64,000 nt of DNA from Rhodomicrobium lacus (GTDB lineage: Bacteria; Pseudomonadota; Alphaproteobacteria; Rhizobiales; Rhodomicrobiaceae), in NCBI RefSeq assembly GCF_003992725.1, contig NZ_RZNF01000012.1, forward strand, positions 496,001-560,000, in the 5' to 3' direction. The stretch's first letter is position 1. Every line of letters begins with the position of its first letter. Positions 41,274 through 50,108 of this stretch are shown in pieces. Below the pieces are notes generated by a model. The model did no database searches. It saw only the letters and a program-made list of their open reading frames with translations, and was not told where the DNA came from. The position numbers were made by a program, and so were the translations under genes.

Positions 41274-42038
41274 TTGACGCGCTTAGCATCGGTTGGCCGC
41301 CTTTTTCTCACAGGCGCTCTCGCCATTATGTGCGCGGCAAGCGCGACGCTTGCCGGTTCACCAAACGAGAAGACATCCGTTGTGGAATTGTTCTCGAGTC
41401 AAGGCTGCTCCCGCTGCCCACCGGCGCACAGGATACTGCAACAGCTTTCGCGTCGGCCCGGCATCGTGGTGCTGAGTTTCCCGGTCAATTACTGGGACTA
41501 TCTCGGCTGGAAAGACACGCTGGCACGCCCGGAATATGGCGAACGCCAGCGCGATTACGCAGCGCTTCTCACCAGGGGCGAGGTTTTCACGCCGCTGGCC
41601 GTCGTGAACGGCATGCGCAATTGCGTCGGCAGCAACCTCGGCGAGATCGACGCGGCAATCAAGTCCACATCGGCCACGCTCGCGAGCCAGTCTGTGTCTC
41701 TCTCCGTCCGCCAGGAAGATGGAAATCTCTTTGTCGAGGTCGGCGAAAGCGCCACTCCCTCGCGCCATCGCAGCGGCAAGCTCTGGATCGCAACCGTGCT
41801 CCGCTCGCGGTCTGAGAAAATCGGCGCGGGCGATAATGCCGGACAAATGGTTGCTTATACAAACGTCGTGCGCCGCTTGACGGATGCCGGAGACTGGCTG
41901 GGCGCGCCCACCTCCTATTCGCTGCCGGTAGACGCGCTGTCGAAAGACGGCGACATGCTCGTCGTGTTCTTGCAGACGGGAAAGCTCGGTCCCATACTTG
42001 CCGCAACATTGGTGGACATGGGCTTCAACGGAAACTGA
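41274..42038 (+). CDS. DUF1223 secreted thioredoxin-like protein
   Basis: 254 residues with signal peptide (LFLTGALAIMCAASATLAG) and the DUF1223 opening SVVELFSSQGCSRCPPAHRI, where a CxxC (GCSRCPP) resembles a thioredoxin-type active site. The TTG at 41274 is preceded by GGAGG with a 5-base spacing, better than the TTG at 41220, which only has a distant AAGGAG; neither start is ATG. Role unknown in the family; likely a periplasmic redox protein. Confidence 0.8.
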   Translation: MTRLASVGRLFLTGALAIMCAASATLAGSPNEKTSVVELFSSQGCSRCPPAHRILQQLSRRPGIVVLSFPVNYWDYLGWKDTLARPEYGERQRDYAALLTRGEVFTPLAVVNGMRNCVGSNLGEIDAAIKSTSATLASQSVSLSVRQEDGNLFVEVGESATPSRHRSGKLWIATVLRSRSEKIGAGDNAGQMVAYTNVVRRLTDAGDWLGAPTSYSLPVDALSKDGDMLVVFLQTGKLGPILAATLVDMGFNGN

Positions 42039-42045
42039 CGGCGCA

Positions 42046-42471
42046 ATGGCTTACTGGCTTTTCAAGACGGAACCGGGGACATTTTCCTGGGACGATCAAC
42101 TCAAGGCCGGAGCCAAGGGCGAGGAGTGGAGCGGCGTCCGCAACGCCCTCGCGCAGAAACACATGCGGGCGATGAAAAAGGACGACCTCGGCTTCTTCTA
42201 TCATTCCGTGCATGAAAAGCGCATTGTCGGCGTGGTCCGCGTCCTGAACGAAATTCACCCGGATTCGACAGATCCGACCGGACGGTGGAATTGCGTGGAC
42301 GTCGTTGCGGTCGCGCCTATTCCCCAGCCCGTCACGCTTGCCGAAATCAAGAGCGAACCGCAGCTCTCCGATATGGCGCTGGTGAAATACTCTCGGCTGT
42401 CCGTTCAGCCCGTCAAGCCCGAAGAATGGGAGATCGTCTGCCGCATGGGGGGCTACAAGCCTGCGCGATGA
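42046..42471 (+). CDS. EVE domain protein
   Basis: 141 residues of the thymocyte-nuclear-protein-1-like EVE family of PUA-like folds, thought to bind modified nucleic-acid bases. Diagnostic pieces: MAYWLFKTEPGTFSWDDQL, WSGVRNALAQKHMRAMKKDD and FFYHSVHEKRIVGVVRV. It starts 7 bases after the DUF1223 stop and is probably co-transcribed. No restriction or defence genes are adjacent. Confidence 0.9.
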   Translation: MAYWLFKTEPGTFSWDDQLKAGAKGEEWSGVRNALAQKHMRAMKKDDLGFFYHSVHEKRIVGVVRVLNEIHPDSTDPTGRWNCVDVVAVAPIPQPVTLAEIKSEPQLSDMALVKYSRLSVQPVKPEEWEIVCRMGGYKPAR

Positions 42472-42501
42472 GGCCAGCAGGAACGGCGACCGGCGTTTCC
42501 G

Positions 42502-42536
42502 GAATTGCCTTATAAATTACTGAATTGTCTTATAAA
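42502..42536. repeat. Two direct copies of a 15-bp motif with 20-bp period
   Basis: GAATTGCCTTATAAA (42502-42516) and GAATTGTCTTATAAA (42522-42536) differ at one base. They lie at the junction of two convergent genes; the second copy overlaps the stop codon of the tail-anchored protein gene. Confidence 0.6.
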
Positions 42537-42970
42537 AATGAATAGACAAGGTAGCCTGCCACCGCGAGCAGGATGATCGCCAGAAGATAAAGAAATGGGG
42601 CGGCTGCGGACGAAAGCCGCTCGTCGAGGATCAGATCGGGAGCACCGGGCGGCGGCGGCTCATGCGAAGCTGCTGGCTCTGCTGCGGGCGCCTTCTGACG
42701 CGCCTGTGCGGCATCCGACAACGAAGTTTCGTGATGAGCGGGCTGACCATCGGGCGGCGGAATTTCGCTTTCCGCTGCACGCGCATCTTCGCCGCGAGCG
42801 GTCTCGGCCTCAGCGAGGTCATCCGGGTTCGGCGACGCGAGGGCGGCATCTTCAATGGCGACCGCAATAGGCCGGTCCTCCTGCCCGCTCGCACCGCCAG
42901 CGGCTGGATCGGCGGCAATCTCTTCGCTCTGAGAGTTCGCATCGACCTTGGTGCTTTCGTTGCCTCCCAT
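42530..42970 (-). CDS. Acidic tail-anchored membrane protein, unknown function
   Basis: 146 residues: an Ala/Glu/Pro/Asp-rich, low-complexity, probably disordered cytoplasmic part (SQSEEIAADPAAGGASG and similar) and one C-terminal transmembrane helix (APFLYLLAIILLAVAGYLVY) right at the end. The ATG at 42970 has AAGGAG four bases upstream. No family recognised; the layout is that of a tail-anchored protein. Confidence 0.65.
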   Translation of the reverse strand: MGGNESTKVDANSQSEEIAADPAAGGASGQEDRPIAVAIEDAALASPNPDDLAEAETARGEDARAAESEIPPPDGQPAHHETSLSDAAQARQKAPAAEPAASHEPPPPGAPDLILDERLSSAAAPFLYLLAIILLAVAGYLVYSFL

Positions 42971-43229
42971 CGCTCTCTCCTTCTCAGGCTTACCGCCTGT
43001 CAAAGCGCTGACGCCTCCCCGGCGGACCGAGCCGGACAAGCGGATCGAAGACTATTCTCTAACCTCTTTCTTTGGGCCGAACCTTGCAGCACATTATAAA
43101 TGGGTTTCACGCGCCGGAAAAGATATGAGATAGGCCCCGCGCTTCGTCGCCGCGCATGAAGCGAAATCGGGCAATTTCCCTCCTGCATGGCCGCCTTCTT
43201 GCTTCTGCCCCCCTGACGGGAGCCTTTGT

Positions 43230-44603
43230 ATGAAAACCTACCTCGACTGGTCGGCCTACGACACCTATGGCATCGGCGACGCCTACTCGGGCATTCCCGC
43301 CACCGGCGGCAATTATGCAAAAGCCGTGGCGGTCTGCATGCACAGCCGCGACTGCCGCAAGAAAGGCAAGGGCCTCATGTGCCCGAGCTTCCGCGTCACA
43401 GACGACCCGGCGCATTCGCCGGAGGCCCGCGTCGCCGCCTTCAAGGCCGCGCTCAACGGGCAGTATGGCGCCGAGCCGTTCACGGACGCGCGGCTCGCCG
43501 AGGCGATGGACCTGTGCGTGTCCTGCAAGGGCTGCAAGAAGGAATGCCCGAGCGCGGTCGACATGACGCTCATCAAGACGGAATATCTTGCGCAGCGCAA
43601 CGCCGCGCAGGGCGTGCCGCGGCGTACGTGGCTTTTCGCGAACCTGCCGCGCTGGACGACCTATCACCGCGGGCTCCTGCGCGCCGCCATCGGCTTTCGC
43701 AACCGCTCGAAGCTGGCGGCAAAGCTCGCCGAGCGCCTGTTCGGGATCGCCGCAAAGGCGCCGCTGCCGATGCCCGCACGGCGGCAATACGAGCATCAAG
43801 TCCCGGAAACGCCCGCGCCGCGCGGCGATGTCTATCTGTTCGCCGATTGCTTCGCGACGCATTTCGAGCCGGAAATCGCGGCGGCGGCGACGCAAGTGCT
43901 GACCGCGTGCGGCTATCGCGTGCGCGTGCTTTCGCCCGCACCCGGCGATCCGGAAAGAGACCGCGCGCTCTGCTGCGGCCGTACCTACCTCACCCACGGG
44001 CTCGTAGACGAAGCGCGCCGCGAAGGCGCCCGCGTGCTCGCCGCGCTGCGCCCCGCCATCGAGACGAAAACGCCCGTGATCGGCATCGAACCGTCGTGCC
44101 TTCTGTCGCTGCGCGACGAGCTTTATTGCCTCGGCCTCGGCGCGGAAGTGGGCGCGGCAGGCAAGCAGCTCTTTCTGTTCGAGGAATTCCTGTCGCGCGA
44201 GATTCAGCGCAACGGCCTCGTGCTGCCGCTGAAGGACGGCGCATCGCAAAAGGTGCTGGTGCACGGGCACTGCCATCAGAAAGCGTTCGGCACGATGAAG
44301 GCGCTCAGGAAAACGCTCGGCGCAATTCCGGGACTGGAAGCCGAAATCGTGGAATCGAGCTGTTGCGGCATGGCAGGCAGCTTCGGCCTCGAAGCCGAGC
44401 ATCGCGAGGTTTCCCAATCCATGGCCGAGGCGTCGCTTTTGCCCGCGATGCGCGCGGCCGCCGCCGACACGCGGCTCGTCGCAAACGGCTTCTCGTGCCG
44501 CCACCAGATCGCGAACGGCACCGGCCGCAAGCCAGACCACATCGCGCTGGTTCTGCGGGACGCGCTCGACGAGACCGGAGCGCCTCCATACCGGAGAGCG
44601 TGA
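43230..44603 (+). CDS. Iron-sulfur oxidoreductase subunit (CCG-domain, C-terminal half of FAD/Fe-S dehydrogenases)
   Basis: 457 residues. Cysteines of two 4Fe-4S clusters: C36, C42, C51 (with MCPSFRVTDDPAHSPEAR following) and C96, C99, C102, C106 (CVSCKGCKKECP). Two CCG domains follow, with ALCCGRTYLTHGLVD, HCHQKAFG and ESSCCGMAGSFG. This matches the Fe-S part of YdiJ/D-2-hydroxyacid-dehydrogenase-like proteins, where an FAD domain is fused or adjacent. Here no FAD partner gene lies beside it, so the electron donor is unknown. Confidence 0.85.
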   Translation: MKTYLDWSAYDTYGIGDAYSGIPATGGNYAKAVAVCMHSRDCRKKGKGLMCPSFRVTDDPAHSPEARVAAFKAALNGQYGAEPFTDARLAEAMDLCVSCKGCKKECPSAVDMTLIKTEYLAQRNAAQGVPRRTWLFANLPRWTTYHRGLLRAAIGFRNRSKLAAKLAERLFGIAAKAPLPMPARRQYEHQVPETPAPRGDVYLFADCFATHFEPEIAAAATQVLTACGYRVRVLSPAPGDPERDRALCCGRTYLTHGLVDEARREGARVLAALRPAIETKTPVIGIEPSCLLSLRDELYCLGLGAEVGAAGKQLFLFEEFLSREIQRNGLVLPLKDGASQKVLVHGHCHQKAFGTMKALRKTLGAIPGLEAEIVESSCCGMAGSFGLEAEHREVSQSMAEASLLPAMRAAAADTRLVANGFSCRHQIANGTGRKPDHIALVLRDALDETGAPPYRRA

Positions 44604-45189
44604 GACGCCCTCAATCGGCAATCAGGGCACTGAGGGATGCGCTCCACCCGGCGCGGGGCGACTCAACTTCAGGTAGGCAAGCGCCCGCCCGCGTGGCCAG
44701 GGCGCGGATTTTGACCGAACCCGCCCTCAAAACCAGCAACGAGCAATATTCATCCCCGATATCGGGGGCGTTCTCGCAATAATTTCCGCGTGAGCGCTAA
44801 AACGGGGCTGACTCGTTATCGTTGTCCCCGCCACGGGCCGCCCGATCGCGCCCGGATCTCTCCGACAAACGCGCAGATTCTCGAAGCGCGCCGCGCTGGC
44901 GACGCTTGAGCCGCGCTCCCGGCTTAAAGAGGCGTACGGAGCACACCTGAACGAAAATATCGAAATTACGCTGTAAATTCCGTGACTTGACCCGGAATAA
45001 ACCACCGTGGCCGATTTGCACCGGTCAGCCCAAGAACAGTTTGGATGGGTTCCAATGCAACCTGTGGTTGGTGTAGATTGTCAGCGTGCTCCACTAAAAA
45101 GGTGACGTGGGGTTCACCGATGGCAGCGCGCAGGGAAAGCAGATGCGTAGCGGCCAATGCAAACAAATTTGGCGCTGAGAAAAGGGAAT
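44604..45189. other. Long region upstream of the porin gene
   Basis: About 590 bases without a recognisable gene. It holds the perfect palindrome CCCCGATATCGGGG at 44754-44767, and AT-richer DNA toward the porin gene, where its promoter is expected; no -35/-10 pair stands out. Confidence 0.45.
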
Positions 45190-46545
45190 ATGGGCATGAC
45201 TGGGGGAATCTTCAACAGGACGAGCGCCTTTGCGCTTGTCGCGGCTGCTGGCCTTATGATGGGCGGCCTCTCCTTCGCTACCACTTCTGCCAAGGCGGCT
45301 GACCTTGGCGCTGACGATCTCGAAGCGCGCGTCGCCGAGCTCGAAGCCACCACGGCTCGCAAGGGCAACCGCAAGGTTTCGCTGACGATCTCCGGTCAGG
45401 TCAACAAGGCCATCCTGGCGTGGGACGACGGCAAGGACAGCGATGCTTACATCGTTGACAACACGCAGTCTTCCTCGCGCATCAGCCTCAAGGGCTCGGG
45501 CACGATCTCGTCAGACCTGAAAGCCGGCTTCTATCAGGAATTCGAATACCGTGACGCCGCTTCGGGCACCGTCGCTTATGACAATTCCGCTGGCAAGAAC
45601 TGGGATACGGACGGTTTCCGCACGCGCCAGAACAACGCATGGATCGAAAGCAAGACATTCGGTCGCGTGACCGTCGGTCTGCAGAACGTCGCGACGAAGG
45701 ACATCGTTTACGTGAACCTCGCTCCGACCATCGGTTCGGACTCGGATAACAACTACTTTGCCGGCTTCAAGGCCACCGACGGCAACAGCCGCAGCAACCT
45801 GAACACCAGCGTGTTCTGGAACTCGCTGGACTCGAGCCGCGTCGAAGCTGTCCGCTACGACACGCCTTCGCTGTACGGCTTCATCGTTTCGGCTTCGTTC
45901 GCCGGTAACGACTTCTACGACGTCGCGCTGCGCTACCAGAAGGAGTTCAACTCCATCCGTGTCGCCGCCGGCATCGGTTATGCTTGGTCCGGCCTGAATA
46001 GCGATAGCAGCAGCAATCGCATCAGCTACGGTGTCTCCATCGATACCACCACCCCGGCAAACAGTCAGGTTCTGGCCAGCAGCACGGGCAAGAGTTCGAA
46101 GCTCGAAGTTGTGAGCGGCTCGATTTCGGCGCAGCACGTTCCGACCGGCCTTTATGCTTCGTTCGCCGCAGGCTCGCGTGAAATCACGAACCCGAACTTC
46201 GGCGCCGCAATCACAAACGAAGCTAGCTACTTCTATATTCAGGCTGGTATCTCGAAGCGCTTCCTCGATTACGGCGCGACGACGGTTTATGGCGAATACG
46301 GCCAGTATGACGACTTCGCCGCCGGCGCGACCTTCAAGGCTGACAATACGGGCAGCGGAGTGCGGATCGGTTCCTCGACCGCTGAGCGCTATGGCGCTGG
46401 CGTGATCCAGGCCTTCGATGCGGCTGCTCTCGACGTCTATGCGATCTATCAGCACATCGATCTCGAAGCCAAGGACACGGCTGGTGTGGACCTCAAGCTG
46501 AACTCGACGGACGCGGTCATCAGCGGCCTTCGCCTGAAGTTCTAA
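45190..46545 (+). CDS. Alphaproteobacterial porin
   Basis: Outer-membrane beta-barrel, 451 residues. A signal peptide (LVAAAGLMMGGLSFATTSAK) ends in AKAAD, followed by a short helical start (LGADDLEARVAELEATTARK) and a run of alternating beta strands beginning VSLTISGQVNKAILAWDDG; the last residue is Phe (LRLKF), the outer-membrane insertion signal. The ATG at 45190 has AAGGGA upstream. Codon choice and the strong terminator fit a highly expressed gene. Solute specificity is unknown. Confidence 0.93.
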   Translation: MGMTGGIFNRTSAFALVAAAGLMMGGLSFATTSAKAADLGADDLEARVAELEATTARKGNRKVSLTISGQVNKAILAWDDGKDSDAYIVDNTQSSSRISLKGSGTISSDLKAGFYQEFEYRDAASGTVAYDNSAGKNWDTDGFRTRQNNAWIESKTFGRVTVGLQNVATKDIVYVNLAPTIGSDSDNNYFAGFKATDGNSRSNLNTSVFWNSLDSSRVEAVRYDTPSLYGFIVSASFAGNDFYDVALRYQKEFNSIRVAAGIGYAWSGLNSDSSSNRISYGVSIDTTTPANSQVLASSTGKSSKLEVVSGSISAQHVPTGLYASFAAGSREITNPNFGAAITNEASYFYIQAGISKRFLDYGATTVYGEYGQYDDFAAGATFKADNTGSGVRIGSSTAERYGAGVIQAFDAAALDVYAIYQHIDLEAKDTAGVDLKLNSTDAVISGLRLKF

Positions 46546-46569
46546 TCTGGTTCAAACCGGATTTCATGG

Positions 46570-46600
46570 AAAGGCCGCCTTCGGGCGGCCTTTTCTTTTT
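46570..46600 (+). terminator. Rho-independent terminator of the porin gene
   Basis: AAGGCCGCC (46571-46579) pairs with GGCGGCCTT (46584-46592) around a TTCG tetraloop, followed by TTCTTTTT. It lies about 25 bases past the porin stop. Confidence 0.92.
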
Positions 46601-46986
46601 GCTCCGCCGCGGCGTCGTTCGCCGGAGCCCCAGGTCTTCCGACGCGTCAGCGATGTCTGCGCCGCCGCGCCGCCCGAGGCAAGCCCGCCCGCAAACCTGC
46701 CGCGCCAGCGCCTTCCCGCGCGCATCGCCGCACCGCAAGCGCATCCGCCTTCAGCCAAAGCCCCTTGATGCGACCGTTCCAATCAAGCTAAACAAGCAAC
46801 GTTGAGCCAGTGCTCAGGCGCGCACGTCTGTTTTCCCTCTCCCTACTCGCGAGCAAACGCATGCGCCTTGAGAGCACTGGCAATTTATTGAATCCTTTGC
46901 GGTTGAGAATTTGACCTTCGATAGGGAGCCCGCCGCTCGGGTGCATCGAATGTCAAGTTCACCGCGCTGGCGGGGAGCACGGCCAC
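46601..46986. other. Intergenic region before yggT
   Basis: About 390 bases between the porin terminator and yggT. Open frames here are biased, basic and without ribosome sites. No repeats or RNA gene seen. Confidence 0.45.
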
Positions 46987-47268
46987 ATGCACGCATTTTT
47001 CGGTTTCATCGCGATGGTGATCTCGCTCTTCATCTGGGTGATCATCATCAGCGCCATCCTGAGCTGGCTCATCGCTTTCGACGTGGTGAACCGCCGCAAT
47101 CGCGTGGTCTACACCATCGCGGACGGCCTCTATCGCCTGACCGAGCCGCTGCTTCGCCCGATCCGCAACGTGTTGCCCGATCTTGGCGGCCTTGACCTGT
47201 CGCCCGTGGTGCTGATCCTCGGCCTGATCTTCCTGCGCGATGTCGTCATCTTCGGATGGATTCTTTAG
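46987..47268 (+). CDS. YggT family membrane protein
   Basis: 93 residues with two hydrophobic segments (FIAMVISLFIWVIIISAILS; SPVVLILGLIFLRDVVIFGW) separated by the conserved LTEPLLRPIRNVLPDLGGLD, the YggT hallmark. Members affect cation resistance and cell division protein placement, but the mechanism is not settled. It is followed within 20 bases by the DUF167 gene, a common pairing. Confidence 0.9.
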   Translation: MHAFFGFIAMVISLFIWVIIISAILSWLIAFDVVNRRNRVVYTIADGLYRLTEPLLRPIRNVLPDLGGLDLSPVVLILGLIFLRDVVIFGWIL

Positions 47269-47287
47269 CGCCGGTCCGTTGAGCGCG

Positions 47288-47605
47288 ATGTCGCTTCCCG
47301 CGACGCCGAAGCCCGGCGGCGTGCTGCTTCACGTGCGGCTGACGCCGAAGGCGAGTTCGGCGCGCGTCGCGGGCGTCGAGGCGTTCGACGGCAAGCCCGT
47401 GCTGAAAGCCTATGTCACGACGCCGCCGGAAGACGGCAAGGCGAATGCGGCGCTCGGGGTGCTCATCGCGGGCTGGCTCGGCGTGCCGAAATCGACCGTT
47501 TCCATGGCGGCGGGGCAGAAATCGCGGCTCAAGACGGTGGCGGTTGCGGGCGATGCCGATGACCTGCTCGCGAAAATTGCCCTGTCTCTCGACAAGACGG
47601 GCTGA
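47288..47605 (+). CDS. DUF167 (YggU) family protein
   Basis: 105 residues of the DUF167 fold: LLHVRLTPKASSARVAGVEA, then LKAYVTTPPEDGKANAALGV and the basic MAAGQKSRLKTVAV. Small cytoplasmic protein of unknown function usually next to yggT. An in-frame ATG at 47240 lies inside yggT, so the ATG at 47288 is preferred. Confidence 0.87.
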   Translation: MSLPATPKPGGVLLHVRLTPKASSARVAGVEAFDGKPVLKAYVTTPPEDGKANAALGVLIAGWLGVPKSTVSMAAGQKSRLKTVAVAGDADDLLAKIALSLDKTG

Positions 47606-47722
47606 ATCATCGCGCCGGAGGGTGTATGCGTTTCGCATGGCCCGATGCGGCGAAAGCCCCGCCCCGAAAAATTCAAGCGTTTTTCGGCCGAGGCGGTGCG
47701 GTAAGGAAAGAAGGTGAGCGCG

Positions 47723-48610
47723 ATGGCTGAAGCGAAGATACTGGACGGCGTCGCCATGGCGGCGGAAATCAAGGCCGAGGCGGCAAAGCTCGCGGCGGCG
47801 TTCGCGGAGAAGACCGGGCGCGCGCCGGGGCTCGCGGTGGTGCTCGTGGGCGAGAACCCGGCGAGCCAGGTTTACGTGCGCTCGAAGCTGAAGCTCGCGC
47901 GCGAACTCGGCTTTCATTCGGTGGAAGAGCGCCCCGCCGCCGATATCGACCGCGCAGGGCTGCTGGCGCTGATCGCGCGGCTCAATGCCGATCCGGCGGT
48001 CGACGGCATTCTCGTGCAGCTTCCCCTGCCCTCGCATCTCGACGCGGACGACGCCATCGCTGCCATCGCGCCCGAGAAGGACGTCGACGGCTTCCATGTG
48101 GTGAACGCGGGCAAGCTGTTCGCGGGGCTGCCCGGTTTCGTGCCGTGTACGCCGCTCGGCTGCCTGAAGCTCATCAAGAGCGTTCACCCGAACCTCGCGG
48201 GCGCGAACGCGGTCGTCGTGGGCCGCTCGAACATCGTCGGCAAGCCGATGGCGCATCTCCTGTTGCAGGAAAACTGTACCGTCACCATCGCGCACTCGAA
48301 GACGCGCGATCTGCCCGCCGTCATCGCGGGCGCGGATGTGCTCGTCGCCGCCGTGGGGCGCCCGAGCATGATTCCGGGCAAGTGGATCAAGCCGGGCGCG
48401 ATCGTGGTGGATGTCGGCATCAATCGCGTGCCCGCGCTCGACGGCAAGTCGAAGCTCGTCGGCGACGTGGATTTCGAGAGCGCGAAGCATGTCGCGGGCG
48501 CGATCACGCCGGTGCCGGGCGGCGTCGGGCCGATGACGGTGGCCTATCTGATGGTCAACACCTGCCGCGCCGCTTATCTGCGCGCGGGGCTGGAGTGGGG
48601 CGGCGTGTAG
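47723..48610 (+). CDS. folD: Bifunctional methylenetetrahydrofolate dehydrogenase/cyclohydrolase
   Basis: Interconverts 5,10-methylene- and 10-formyl-tetrahydrofolate; supplies formyl groups to fmt and purines. Signatures: [20 protein letters not shown] with the catalytic Lys of [20 protein letters not shown], and the NADP site [18 protein letters not shown], then [15 protein letters not shown]. About 295 residues. The ATG at 47723 has AAGGTG upstream; a GTG at 47714 adds three residues. Confidence 0.96.
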   Translation: MAEAKILDGVAMAAEIKAEAAKLAAAFAEKTGRAPGLAVVLVGENPASQVYVRSKLKLARELGFHSVEERPAADIDRAGLLALIARLNADPAVDGILVQLPLPSHLDADDAIAAIAPEKDVDGFHVVNAGKLFAGLPGFVPCTPLGCLKLIKSVHPNLAGANAVVVGRSNIVGKPMAHLLLQENCTVTIAHSKTRDLPAVIAGADVLVAAVGRPSMIPGKWIKPGAIVVDVGINRVPALDGKSKLVGDVDFESAKHVAGAITPVPGGVGPMTVAYLMVNTCRAAYLRAGLEWGGV

Positions 48611-48724
48611 CGCCGTCGTCCGGCAGCCTCGCCGGTGGCGAGAACGCTCCGGCCACAGTGTGGCGTTCCCTGCGGCAACCCTTGCCGCTTCCGCGGCAGG
48701 CGCTCCGGGATCGCTTTCGTCGCG

Positions 48725-49495
48725 TCAAGCCGCGCGCTGAAGATCGGGCGCTGCCTCCCGCCGGTCGGCGCTCTTCAGCCACGTATCGATAAAATGCGCC
48801 GTCCACGCGCGGAGCTTCGCTCCGTGCAGGGCGTGCGATTCGATATGGCCTTTGGCATTCTGAGCACCCGGATGCGCGAGCTTGGCGGCGCCGCGCACCG
48901 TCCAGCCGTGGATCATCGCAAGCGTGATCTCGGGATGGAATTGCAGACCGAAAGCGTTGCTGCCGTGGCGAAACGCCTGATTTTCGAACACTTCGCCCGC
49001 CGCCAGCCGCACCGAGTCGCGGCAGAGCGAAAAGCCCTCGAAATGCCAGTGATAGACGTGGCTCGGCCACGGCCCCAGAGTCTGGTCGTGCGGATGGATC
49101 GGTTCCCATCCCGCCTCAAGATGGCCTGCCGGGTGCGGCGTAACCGTCGCGCCGAGATGCTTCGCCAGCATCTGCGCGCCAAGGCATATGCCGAGGAAGG
49201 GTTTGCCCTCGGAAAGAGGTACGCCGATCCAGTCGATTTCGCGACGGATGTAATCGTCGGGATCGTTGGCGCTCATCGGACCGCCGAACACCATTGCACC
49301 CGCATATCCGTCGAGCGAAGCGGGAAGAGGATCCCCGAAGCGCGGCCGCCTGATGTCGAGGGCATGCCCGTGCGCTCGGAGCAGTTGACCGACGGCTCCC
49401 GGCTGGGACTCGCGTCGATGCATGACGACGAGAACAGGTTCCCTGGCATGCTGAGCCGGATTTGCCGGGCCGGTAAATGAAAGCAATTCAGACAT
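48725..49495 (-). CDS. Class I glutamine amidotransferase (GMP-synthase-like)
   Basis: 256-residue stand-alone GATase. Catalytic triad: nucleophile C104 in FLGICLGAQMLAKHLGA, and H187 and E189 in GLQFHPE. N-terminal VLVVMHRRESQPGAVGQLL and AMVFGGPMSAND complete the fold. No synthetase domain is attached, so the substrate may be a free gamma-glutamyl or peptide compound; unknown. It is divergent from the Nudix gene at 49677. Confidence 0.87.
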   Translation of the reverse strand: MSELLSFTGPANPAQHAREPVLVVMHRRESQPGAVGQLLRAHGHALDIRRPRFGDPLPASLDGYAGAMVFGGPMSANDPDDYIRREIDWIGVPLSEGKPFLGICLGAQMLAKHLGATVTPHPAGHLEAGWEPIHPHDQTLGPWPSHVYHWHFEGFSLCRDSVRLAAGEVFENQAFRHGSNAFGLQFHPEITLAMIHGWTVRGAAKLAHPGAQNAKGHIESHALHGAKLRAWTAHFIDTWLKSADRREAAPDLQRAA

Positions 49496-49620
49496 GTGTC
49501 ACTTGCAACAAAACCATGATGCCGGTGCAATACTCAAGACATGTGCCACAATAGCTCGAACGGGAGTATTACCGTTCGAGAAGCTACAACCTAAAGGCTA
49601 CAGGCCGGGGTTTCAACCCC
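49491..49620. promoter_or_regulatory. Repeat-rich divergent control region (amidotransferase / Nudix)
   Basis: Contains a direct repeat, GACATGTGTCAC (49491-49502) and GACATGTGCCAC (49538-49549), with 47-base period; a 9-bp hairpin CTCGAACGG/CCGTTCGAG (49555-49563 with 49572-49580); and a smaller GGGG/CCCC stem at about 49607-49620. The first repeat overlaps the amidotransferase start codon. Confidence 0.45.
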
Positions 49621-49676
49621 CGACGACGGGCCGGCGGACAATAAAGAAGAAAGCTTTCGGCGAAAGGGATCGCGCA

Positions 49677-50108
49677 ATGTCTTCGTTCTATCCTCGCGCC
49701 GGAGTTGCGATAGCGGTTTTTCGAGGTCTGGCCACGCTTCTCGTTCGGCGCAGCAAACAGCCCTATGCCGGGATGTGGTCGCTGCCCGGTGGCGCGGTGC
49801 TTCTCGGCGAAACCGCGCGCGAGGCAGCATCCCGCGAACTCTTCGAGGAGACAGGGCTTCTTGCCTCGGCTTTGACTTTGGGCGATGTTGCCGATGCGAT
49901 AGCGCGGGACGACGAGGGCGCGGTGATTGCACACTTCATGATTGCCGTTTTCGCGACGGAAGCCGTTACCGGCGCGCCTGTCGCGGGCAGCGATGTTACC
50001 GAGGCTTGTTTTTTTACCGACGAGCAGCGCGGACACCTCACCTGCACGCCGGGGCTTGAGACGGCAATACGGAGCGCGAAGGCTGCACTCTGCAAAGGCT
50101 CATCATGA
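49677..50108 (+). CDS. Nudix hydrolase
   Basis: 143 residues. Nudix box from SLPGGAVLLGETAREAAS into RELFEETGLL, with all catalytic glutamates present. The lead-in ATLLVRRSKQPYAGMWSLPG resembles ADP-ribose or NADH pyrophosphatases, but the substrate cannot be assigned. The ATG at 49677 has AAGGGA eight bases upstream. Its stop overlaps the next start (ATGA). Confidence 0.88.
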   Translation: MSSFYPRAGVAIAVFRGLATLLVRRSKQPYAGMWSLPGGAVLLGETAREAASRELFEETGLLASALTLGDVADAIARDDEGAVIAHFMIAVFATEAVTGAPVAGSDVTEACFFTDEQRGHLTCTPGLETAIRSAKAALCKGSS

